Source: Rhizobium sp. RU36D
GTDB taxonomy: Bacteria; Pseudomonadota; Alphaproteobacteria; Rhizobiales; Rhizobiaceae
Direction of reading: 5' to 3'
NCBI RefSeq assembly: GCF_900176345.1
Contig: NZ_FWXU01000022.1
Span: 46,818-110,817 of the forward strand
DNA: 64,000 bases
The position numbers were made by a program, and so were the translations under genes. The notes under the pieces were generated by a model. It saw only the letters and a list, made by a program, of their open reading frames with translations, made no database searches and was not told the origin of the DNA. Positions within the stretch are counted from its first letter, which is position 1; each line of letters starts with the position of its first letter. Below, one piece after another: positions 1 through 7,761 of this stretch.

Positions 1-31
1 TGTGGGAGTTTGGGGCAGGAGGCTGGACTAT

Positions 32-2986
32 ATGGCTGACAGGCAGGAATTGCGGCTGGCGGATGTCGGTCCTGACGTGTTGCGGCCGTTGAGCCAGACG
101 GAGAACAAGGCGGTGCTGGCGCTGCTGAAGGACGCGGGCCGCCAACATCAGGCAATAGCCGATCTCCTGGCGAGCGACACACCGCTCAAGGCTTTTGTGA
201 CCGCCGCACTCACGCTTTCTCCCTATCTCCGCGACGTGACGGCGCTCGATCCCGCGATCCTGGTTGACGCGATGCAAGAGCCGCTGGTGCCCTTGCTGGA
301 GGAACTGGTGAAGACCGCGCGCACGGCTTGGCGTGGCGAAACCGGTGGGACGGTGCCCGAGGCCGAACTGATGACGCGGTTGCGCCGCACGAAGCGAAAA
401 CTCGCCTATGTCGTGGCGATGGCGGATCTAGCCCGACAGTTCGACGCACGCGATACCACCCGATGGCTGAGCCAGATGGCCGATGCCTGCGTGGCGGCGA
501 CCATCGACCACCTGCTCGCCCAGGCCCATGAAAGCGGCAAGGTTACGCTTGTTGATGTCGATAACCCCTCCGCAAAGAGCGGGTTGATCGTGCTGGGCAT
601 GGGCAAGCTCGGCGCCCATGAACTCAACTACTCCTCCGATATCGACCTCGTGGTGTTTTTCGATCCCGCGGCCGGCATCCTGAAAAACCCCGAGGATGCC
701 ACAGAGACCTTCGGCCGGATGATGCGGCGGCTGGTGCGCATCCTGCAGGAGCGCACAGGCGACGGCTATGTGTTCCGCACCGACCTGCGGCTGAGGCCCG
801 ATCCGGGATCGACGCCGCTCGCCGTGCCGGTCGAGGCGGCGCTGATCTATTACGAGGGGCGGGGGCAGAACTGGGAGCGGGCCGCCTATATCAAGGCACG
901 GCCGGTAGCGGGCGATCTGGAGGCGGGTGCCGGTTTCCTGCGGGAGCTCACGCCGTTCGTTTTCCGCAAATATCTCGATTATGCGGCGATTGCGGATATC
1001 CACTCGATCAAACGGCAGATCCACGCGCACAAGGGCCATGGCGCGATTGCCATCAAGGGCCACAACGTCAAGCTCGGGCGCGGGGGTATCAGGGAAATCG
1101 AGTTTTTCGCCCAGACCCAGCAATTGATCGCCGGCGGACGAATGCCTGCGCTGCGCGTCAGCGGCACCGAGGCGGCGCTGGCGGAACTGGCCAAGGCCAA
1201 TTGGATCGACGAGCCGACGATGCGCGAGCTCACGGTCTGCTACTGGTTCCTGCGGGATGTCGAGCACCGAATTCAGATGGTGCATGACGAGCAGACCCAT
1301 GTGCTGCCGACCAGCGAAAGCGAATTGCGCCGCATCGCGCTGATGTGCGGCTTTGCCGAGACGACGGCCTTCGCCCATGAGCTGGAAACCATGCTGCGCA
1401 CCGTGGAAAAGCGCTATGCCAGGCTGTTCGAGCAGGAGGAAAAGCTGTCTGCCGGGACCGGCAACCTGGTTTTCACCGGGCAGAAGGACGATCCGGATAC
1501 GTTGAAGACGCTGAAGGCGCTCGGTTTCGAGCGGCCCGCGGACATCTCGCGGGTGATCCGCACCTGGCATTACGGTCGCTATCGCGCGACGCAATCGGCC
1601 GAGGCGCGCGAACGGCTGACGGAACTGACGCCGCAACTGCTGAAAAGCTTCGGCGAGGGCAAGCGCGCCGACGAGGCGCTGCTGCGCTTCGACACCTTCA
1701 TCGCCGGGCTGCCCGCCGGTATCCAGCTCTTCTCCCTGCTGGGCAACAATCCCGCACTGCTCGACCTGATCGTCAATATCATGTCCGCGGCGCCACGGTT
1801 GGCGGATATCATCGCGGCGCGGCCGCATGTTTTCGATGGCATGCTGGATCCCGGCCTGATGGTGGAACTGCCGACAAGGGACTATCTGGCCCAGAGGCTT
1901 CAGAGCTTCCTGACCGGCGCGCGGCATTATGAGGAAATCCTCGATCGTCTCAGAATATTCGCCGCCGAACAGCGGTTTCTGATCGGCATCCGGCTGCTGA
2001 CCGGCTCCATCGGCGGCGCCTTGGCGGGCCGGGCGTTCACCGATCTCGCCGGGCTGGTGATTTCTGCTGCGCTGGAGGCCGTGTGCACCGAGATGGAAGC
2101 GGCACATGGGCAATTTCCTGGCGGGCGAGTGGTGCTTGCCGGCATGGGCAAGCTCGGCAGTTTCGAACTGACCGCGGGCTCCGATGTCGACCTCATCCTT
2201 CTCTACGATCATGACGACGGCTATCTGGAATCCTCCGGACCCAAGCCGCTCGACGCGACCCGTTACTTCACCCGACTGACGCAGAGGCTGATCGCGGCCC
2301 TTTCTGCCCCGACGGCCGAGGGGGTGCTATACGAAGTCGACATGCGGCTTCGCCCCTCCGGCAACAAGGGGCCGGTGGCCACACGGCTGCGGGCTTTCGA
2401 AAAATACCAGAAGGAAGAGGCCTGGACCTGGGAGCACATGGCCCTGTCGCGGGCACGGCTGATCTGCGGCGATCCTGACCTCATGGCCGACGCCGAGCGC
2501 ATCATCGCCGAAGTTTTGGGCCAGGCGCGTGACAAAGCCAGGATTGCCGCCGACGTAGCGGAGATGCGCGGCCTGATCGAGAAGGAAAAACCCCCGCGCG
2601 ACATCTGGGACTTCAAGCTTATTCCGGGCGGTCTCATCGATATCGAATTCATCGCCCAATATCTTGCCCTGATCGCACCTGGCCATGGGATTGAGGCCCG
2701 AACCAATGGTTTGAGCACCGCAGAGGCGCTGCAGGCCATGGGGGCTGACCTGCTCGATCCCAACGACCTGGAACTCTGCCTGAAGACGCTGGGCCTGCTT
2801 ACTGATCTCTCGCAGGTGACGCGGCTGTGCATCGACGGAGCCTTCGACCCGGCCACCGTGCCGGCCGGCCTGTTGGACCTTATCTGCCGCGCAGGCGACG
2901 CGCCTGACATCAAGGCGCTGGAGGCAGAATTGAAGCATCGGACGAAGGCGGTGCGCAAGGCCTTCTCGCGGATTGTCGAGGCCTAG
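32..2986 (+). CDS. glnE: Bifunctional glutamine synthetase adenylyltransferase/deadenylase
   Basis: Adds AMP to, and removes it from, glutamine synthetase, tuning nitrogen assimilation under PII control in the cytoplasm. The 984-residue product has the two-lobe GlnE layout: each half carries a nucleotidyltransferase motif, GMGKLG followed by a G/S-S-D-x-D signature (D203/D205 in the N-terminal half, D718/D720 in the C-terminal half). All four metal-ligand aspartates are present, so both activities are expected. I chose the ATG at 32 because AGGAGG lies at 17-22 with a 9-nt spacer. The GTG at position 2 keeps the frame open but has no visible site. Length matches rhizobial GlnE. The gene is alone on the plus strand before a cyclic-di-GMP protein, with about 180 bp between them. 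Confidence 0.96.
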   Translation: MADRQELRLADVGPDVLRPLSQTENKAVLALLKDAGRQHQAIADLLASDTPLKAFVTAALTLSPYLRDVTALDPAILVDAMQEPLVPLLEELVKTARTAWRGETGGTVPEAELMTRLRRTKRKLAYVVAMADLARQFDARDTTRWLSQMADACVAATIDHLLAQAHESGKVTLVDVDNPSAKSGLIVLGMGKLGAHELNYSSDIDLVVFFDPAAGILKNPEDATETFGRMMRRLVRILQERTGDGYVFRTDLRLRPDPGSTPLAVPVEAALIYYEGRGQNWERAAYIKARPVAGDLEAGAGFLRELTPFVFRKYLDYAAIADIHSIKRQIHAHKGHGAIAIKGHNVKLGRGGIREIEFFAQTQQLIAGGRMPALRVSGTEAALAELAKANWIDEPTMRELTVCYWFLRDVEHRIQMVHDEQTHVLPTSESELRRIALMCGFAETTAFAHELETMLRTVEKRYARLFEQEEKLSAGTGNLVFTGQKDDPDTLKTLKALGFERPADISRVIRTWHYGRYRATQSAEARERLTELTPQLLKSFGEGKRADEALLRFDTFIAGLPAGIQLFSLLGNNPALLDLIVNIMSAAPRLADIIAARPHVFDGMLDPGLMVELPTRDYLAQRLQSFLTGARHYEEILDRLRIFAAEQRFLIGIRLLTGSIGGALAGRAFTDLAGLVISAALEAVCTEMEAAHGQFPGGRVVLAGMGKLGSFELTAGSDVDLILLYDHDDGYLESSGPKPLDATRYFTRLTQRLIAALSAPTAEGVLYEVDMRLRPSGNKGPVATRLRAFEKYQKEEAWTWEHMALSRARLICGDPDLMADAERIIAEVLGQARDKARIAADVAEMRGLIEKEKPPRDIWDFKLIPGGLIDIEFIAQYLALIAPGHGIEARTNGLSTAEALQAMGADLLDPNDLELCLKTLGLLTDLSQVTRLCIDGAFDPATVPAGLLDLICRAGDAPDIKALEAELKHRTKAVRKAFSRIVEA

Positions 2987-3170
2987 CAGCGGGAGGATGG
3001 CGGTCGTTCTTGGCCGAATAACGACCAAGTCGGTGCGCTGACGTCTGGCAAGTGGCGGTTGCCAGCATCGGAGAACCCCGTTTAGCTGGCGGATTCTCTC
3101 TAATTTAACGGAGCGCGATGTACTCTTCCCGATAGACAGCACTGAAGTGGCGCGGGGGAGTTGCGGTTTC

Positions 3171-5174
3171 ATGGCGGATGTTCGGAGTTTGAAGCAGATT
3201 GTGCGTGAGGCGGTCAACCTGTTCAAGGTTCCCAATGACAATCCGCAACTGACCCTGTCGCAGTTCGAAGCCTTCTCCAAGCAGGTTCCTCTGCTCTACT
3301 TCATTCTCGTCACCAACATGCTCTCTTTGGCATCGACCCACGCTCAGGCGGCGCCGGTTGAGCTGGTGATCTATGTTCCCGCCGTGCTTTCGATCCTCTG
3401 CACCGCGCGCGCCATCGGCTGGCTGCGCAAGCGCAATGTCAAGCTGGATGCGACAGAGGCCTATCGGAAGCTGAAGGCGACCAATATCGTGGCTGCGCCG
3501 ATGACGCTTGCCTGCACGGTCTGGTCCTTGTCGCTGTTTCCCTATGGCGATCCCTATCAAAAGGCGCACGTGGCCTTCTTCATGGGCATTACCGTGATCG
3601 GCTGCATCTTCTGCCTGATGCATCTGCGGTCGGCCGCGTTCATGGTGACGATCATCGTCAACACGCCATTCTTCGTGTTCATGGTTCTGTCCGGAGAACC
3701 CACCTTCATCGCGACGGGTGTCAACGTCATTCTCGTCAGCGTGGCGATGATCGCGATCCTCATGACCCATTACCGGGATTTTCGGCAGTTGAACGAGCAG
3801 CGCCATGTCCTCTTGGCGCAGCAGCAGGCGTTGCAGGACCAGAACAAGACTATGCAGGCCTTGTCGGACGAAAACCTGCGGCTCGCCAATCTCGACAGCC
3901 TGACGCAGATCGCCAACAGGCGCAGCTTCTTCCACAATCTGGAGACGGCATTCGACAGGGCACGGCAGGATCAGACCACCCTTGCCGTCGGCGTCATCGA
4001 TCTCGACGGCTTCAAGCCGGTCAATGACATGTATGGTCACGCCGCCGGAGACAAGGTGCTGGTGGAGGTGGCAGATCGCCTGCAGAAATTTGTCGGGCCG
4101 ACGCTGTCTGTCTACCGGCTGGGGGGCGACGAATTCGCAATCATCCTGCGCGACGCACCGGATGAGGCGGCCGTGCAAGCGCTTGGCACGACGATCTGCG
4201 ATGCCATTGCCCAGCGGATCAATATCGGCGGCGGCGTGGTTCAGGTTACCGGCTCCCTGGGTTTCACCGTTGACCGGCAGCTGGCTGAGACGGCGCAGGA
4301 ACTCTACGAGCGGGCGGACTATGCGCTCTACACGGCAAAGAGGCATCAGCGCGCGGGCGTGGTGATCTTCAACGCCGCCCAGGCAAGCGAACTCTCCCGC
4401 CAGAAGGTCGTGGAAGAGACGCTGATGGCGGCGGATCTCGAGAGGGAACTGTCGCTGGTTTTCCAGCCGATCATGGATGTCGCCTCGGAACGCTGCATTG
4501 GCTTCGAAGCGCTCGCGCGCTGGCAGTCACCGACGATCGGCCTGGTATCGCCCGCCGAATTTATCCAGATCGCCGAGTACAACGGTCGTATAACGCTGAT
4601 CACCCGGCTGCTTCTGGAAAAGGCGCTGAAGGTTGCCGCGACCTGGCCTGACGATATCTTCCTGTCGTTCAACCTGTCGCCGCATGATCTGGCGACGAGC
4701 GAGAGCGTGTTGCGCCTGATCGGCATCGTCAATGCTGGAGCGTTTCCGGCACACCGGATCAATTTCGAGATCACCGAAACCGCCGTGATGTCCGACTTCG
4801 AGCAGGCCCGCGCCTCGATCGAACTGCTCCGTCGTCTCGGCTGCGGCATATCGCTCGATGACTTTGGCACGGGTTATGCGAGCTTGAGCTATGTGCACCG
4901 GCTGCCGCTTTCCAAGATCAAGGTGGACCGCAGCTTCGTGCGGGAGATCCACAAGCAGGAATCGAGCCTGAAAATCGTCAAGTCCGTCCTGGCGCTTTGC
5001 GAGGAAATGGGGCTCGAAGCCATTGTCGAAGGCGTGGAAACCAGCGAGGAACTGGCGATCCTGGAACGTCTTGGCGTTCGCTCCGTCCAGGGCTTCCATT
5101 TCGCGAAGCCCGTGCCTGCGGCGGAGACCCTGGCATTTTGCAGGCCAGCGACGGTGAGCCGCCGCACGGCCTGA
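3171..5174 (+). CDS. Membrane-bound GGDEF/EAL cyclic-di-GMP enzyme
   Basis: Predicted to make and/or degrade cyclic di-GMP at the inner membrane. The 667-residue protein starts with about 200 residues holding several hydrophobic helices (a membrane sensor region that I cannot assign), then a short coiled linker, a GGDEF domain with intact GGDEF at 318-322, and a complete EAL domain (EALARW from about 446, DDFGTGYASLSY, KVDRSFV, EGVE). The residues just before GGDEF lack the RxxD inhibitory site, so product inhibition of the cyclase is not expected. Both catalytic signatures look intact, so the net activity cannot be decided by reading. ATG at 3171 is preferred over GTG at 3147 because GGGGGAG precedes it by about 10 nt. 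Confidence 0.93.
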   Translation: MADVRSLKQIVREAVNLFKVPNDNPQLTLSQFEAFSKQVPLLYFILVTNMLSLASTHAQAAPVELVIYVPAVLSILCTARAIGWLRKRNVKLDATEAYRKLKATNIVAAPMTLACTVWSLSLFPYGDPYQKAHVAFFMGITVIGCIFCLMHLRSAAFMVTIIVNTPFFVFMVLSGEPTFIATGVNVILVSVAMIAILMTHYRDFRQLNEQRHVLLAQQQALQDQNKTMQALSDENLRLANLDSLTQIANRRSFFHNLETAFDRARQDQTTLAVGVIDLDGFKPVNDMYGHAAGDKVLVEVADRLQKFVGPTLSVYRLGGDEFAIILRDAPDEAAVQALGTTICDAIAQRINIGGGVVQVTGSLGFTVDRQLAETAQELYERADYALYTAKRHQRAGVVIFNAAQASELSRQKVVEETLMAADLERELSLVFQPIMDVASERCIGFEALARWQSPTIGLVSPAEFIQIAEYNGRITLITRLLLEKALKVAATWPDDIFLSFNLSPHDLATSESVLRLIGIVNAGAFPAHRINFEITETAVMSDFEQARASIELLRRLGCGISLDDFGTGYASLSYVHRLPLSKIKVDRSFVREIHKQESSLKIVKSVLALCEEMGLEAIVEGVETSEELAILERLGVRSVQGFHFAKPVPAAETLAFCRPATVSRRTA

Positions 5175-5202
5175 ATTTCGGGCGGGCAGCGACCTTCTGA
5201 AG

Positions 5203-7542
5203 TCAGTAGCGGCGCCTGACCTTCTCCTCGATGCCATCGGGGATATAGACCCGCAGGACGGTGCCGCGGCCCTCGCTGGAGCGGATCGTCAGGCGACCGC
5301 CATGCAGGGCGACCAGCGACCGCGAAATGGCAAGGCCCAGGCCTGAGCCGCCCTTGCTCTTGGCATACTGGCTCTGCACCTGCTCGAAGGGCTGGCCGAT
5401 CTTGCTGAGGGCTTCCTGGGGTATGCCGATACCGGTGTCGGCGATCGACAGCATCACGCCCCTGTCGGTCTTGCGCGCCCGAAGCGCGATGCGGCCACCC
5501 TCGTTGGTGAACTTCACCGAATTCGAGAGGATGTTGAGCAGGATCTGCTTGACCGCACGGCGGTCCGCGACAACCGAGAGCCCCGAAGCCACGCGCTGTT
5601 CGACACGGATATGCTTTTCCTCCGCGGGAATGGCGGTCAGCCTCAGGCTTTCCTCGATCAACGGCGCCAGATCGATGATCTCCGCTTTGATCTTCATCTG
5701 GCCGGCCTCGATCTTCGACATATCCAGGATGTCGTTGATGACGTTCAGCAGATGCTTGCCGCTGTCATGGATGTCGCGGGCATATTCGAGATATTTGGGC
5801 GAGCCGATCGGGCCGAACATACCGGTCTGCAGGATCTCGGAGAAGCCGAGAATGGCATTGAGCGGCGTGCGAAGCTCGTGGGACATATTGGCCAGGAATT
5901 CCGACTTGGCCTTGTTGGCGGCCTCGGCGCGTTCCTTCTCCGCCTGGTAATTGGCATTGGCCACCGAAAGCTCGGTCTTCTGGTGCTCCAACTTGCGCTG
6001 GGAGGCCGAGAGGTCGCCGATGGTCGCCATCAGCCGGCGCTCCTGCTCGCGCAGGCGCTCCTGGTGGCGCTTCAGCAGGGTGATGTCGGTGCCGACGGAG
6101 ACAAGGCCGCCATCCCTGGTGCGGCGCTCGTTGATCTGCAGCCACCGCTCATCGGCCAGCTGAACCTCGGTCGTGCGCGAATTGCCGCTGAGATCGGGAT
6201 CGGCGACGCGCCGCTGGATGATCGGGCGGGCGGAGGCAGAGTTCACCGTGCTGCGCTCGGTGCCGGGCACGAGCACACTGTCGGGCAGGCCATAGACCTG
6301 CTGGAAATGGCCGTTGCACATCACCAGCCGGTCGTTCTTGTCCCACAACACAAAGGTTTCGGAGGTGCATTCGATGGCATCCGCCAGGCGCTGGTCGGCC
6401 TCGGCGTAGCGCTGAGCCAAGCGATGCTGCTCGGTGACGTCCATGGCGATGCCGATGACATGCAGCCTGTCGGCCTGGGTGCGCAAGACTTGGGCGCGGG
6501 CGCGCATCCATACGTAATGACCATTGGCGTGCCGCATGCGAAACACCTGGTCGATCTGGCGGGATTCTCCTTTGCGAATGATCCGCGCCAGGGCAAACAG
6601 ATTGCCATCGCCGGGATGCATTAGCTTGGCCGCGTCGTTGAAGGTCAGCACCGCATTGGTGGGCGGCAGGCCCAGCATCTCATACATAGATCGGGACCAG
6701 AACAGCTTGCGGCTGGACAGGTCGAAGTCCCAAAGCCCGCAGCGGCCGCGCGACAGTGCCGCTTCCACACGCATGTTCGATTCAACGAAGACCGTATCGG
6801 CTTCGCGGGTGCGCTTCACCTGCTGGAAATAGGCATAGAGGATGACCAGCAGGATCGACGAAATCCCGGCAAACAAGGTCACGTTCAGGGCGATTTCCCG
6901 CCTGAGATAGCTCGACATCTCCTCCAGGGAATGCGCCGCGACAATCAGCCCGCCGTCTTCACCCAGGGGTGACAGCACGGCGAAATGCCTTATGCCATCA
7001 ATATGCGTCTCGATCACGCCGCTCTGGTCGGCAAATCGCCTGATCGTGGCGACTTCCGGCAGCAACTGGCTGAGCGGCTTGCCGATATGGCTCGCGCCCG
7101 TGGGAGAGGTCGCAGACACGTCGCCCTTGGCATTGGTGACGAGCACGAAAGCACCGGTTCCCAGGCGATCCTGGGGCAGGAACTTCGCCAACTGCGTTTC
7201 AAGCATGGGGCGGCTCGCCTCCAGTGGCTTGAAGGGCGTGGCGGTGAAGGCCGCGCGCGCCGCAGCCGCCGTCAGGGCCGTGGACTGGCGCAAGGCCGTC
7301 TCCATGCGCGCGCTTTCCGACACGATGCCGACGACCCGCGCGAAGGCGACCACGGACAGAAAGGCCATGATCAGGATTGGAATGAGGCGACGCAGCAGCG
7401 TTTCGAGCCGCTCGGTGGACCGCCCGCCCTTGCCGTCGCTTGCCGCCACTGCCTTGATGTTGAAACTGAAGAATGCCGCACATCGCGAAAAAAGAAGACG
7501 CAGCCGCTCATCGGCTGCGGTTGCCCGCCGCGCGTTATCCAT
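5203..7542 (-). CDS. PAS-containing sensor histidine kinase, PdhS/CbrA-like
   Basis: Inner-membrane histidine kinase of 779 residues. There is one hydrophobic helix near residue 50, an extracytoplasmic segment of about 150 residues, and a second helix near residue 225. PAS/PAC repeats follow, then a coiled coil, a HisKA domain with the phospho-acceptor in SHELRTPLN (H555), and a HATPase domain with N box, ADTGIGIP and GGSGLGL. The dimerisation helices read MFGPIGSPKYLEYARDI then SGKHLLNVINDILDMSKIEA, a pattern typical of the PdhS family (DivJ, PleC, PdhS, CbrA) that acts on DivK/PleD to control the alphaproteobacterial cell cycle. Assignment to CbrA specifically is inference. No receiver domain or adjacent response regulator is seen. 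GAGGG precedes the ATG. Confidence 0.9.
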   Translation of the reverse strand: MDNARRATAADERLRLLFSRCAAFFSFNIKAVAASDGKGGRSTERLETLLRRLIPILIMAFLSVVAFARVVGIVSESARMETALRQSTALTAAAARAAFTATPFKPLEASRPMLETQLAKFLPQDRLGTGAFVLVTNAKGDVSATSPTGASHIGKPLSQLLPEVATIRRFADQSGVIETHIDGIRHFAVLSPLGEDGGLIVAAHSLEEMSSYLRREIALNVTLFAGISSILLVILYAYFQQVKRTREADTVFVESNMRVEAALSRGRCGLWDFDLSSRKLFWSRSMYEMLGLPPTNAVLTFNDAAKLMHPGDGNLFALARIIRKGESRQIDQVFRMRHANGHYVWMRARAQVLRTQADRLHVIGIAMDVTEQHRLAQRYAEADQRLADAIECTSETFVLWDKNDRLVMCNGHFQQVYGLPDSVLVPGTERSTVNSASARPIIQRRVADPDLSGNSRTTEVQLADERWLQINERRTRDGGLVSVGTDITLLKRHQERLREQERRLMATIGDLSASQRKLEHQKTELSVANANYQAEKERAEAANKAKSEFLANMSHELRTPLNAILGFSEILQTGMFGPIGSPKYLEYARDIHDSGKHLLNVINDILDMSKIEAGQMKIKAEIIDLAPLIEESLRLTAIPAEEKHIRVEQRVASGLSVVADRRAVKQILLNILSNSVKFTNEGGRIALRARKTDRGVMLSIADTGIGIPQEALSKIGQPFEQVQSQYAKSKGGSGLGLAISRSLVALHGGRLTIRSSEGRGTVLRVYIPDGIEEKVRRRY

Positions 7543-7720
7543 CGTCCCTCACTTGATCCCTCGTGTGATTCGAAGCGCCGCTGCCCGAACCAAAGCCAAT
7601 GAATCAAAGGTGATTCGCTCTGTCCAGTCGAAAAAGTAAGACTGTGTTAACCAATTGGAATTTTGCGGTTATTCGTTGCGCAAAAGACTCGCTGAGCCTG
7701 CAGCCACGAATAGGGCTCAA

Positions 7721-7744
7721 CCGGCGCGGACAAATCCGCGCCGG
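7721..7744 (-). terminator. Hairpin downstream of pepN
   Basis: A perfect 10-bp inverted repeat (CCGGCGCGGA, loop CAAA, TCCGCGCCGG) sits 18 bp after the pepN stop. There is no clear T tract on the minus strand, so it may be a Rho-assisted 3' end or an mRNA-stabilising hairpin. Confidence 0.6.
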
Positions 7745-7761
7745 ACGGTGCGCCTGATGCG

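Noticed and set aside
428..2212. 594-codon frame antisense to glnE
   Set aside because: Lies wholly within glnE on the other strand, no ribosome site, Gln/Arg-rich shadow composition typical of GC-rich genes.
3105..4346. 413-codon minus frame over the GGDEF/EAL gene
   Set aside because: Shadow frame; the GGDEF and EAL motifs fix the coding strand.
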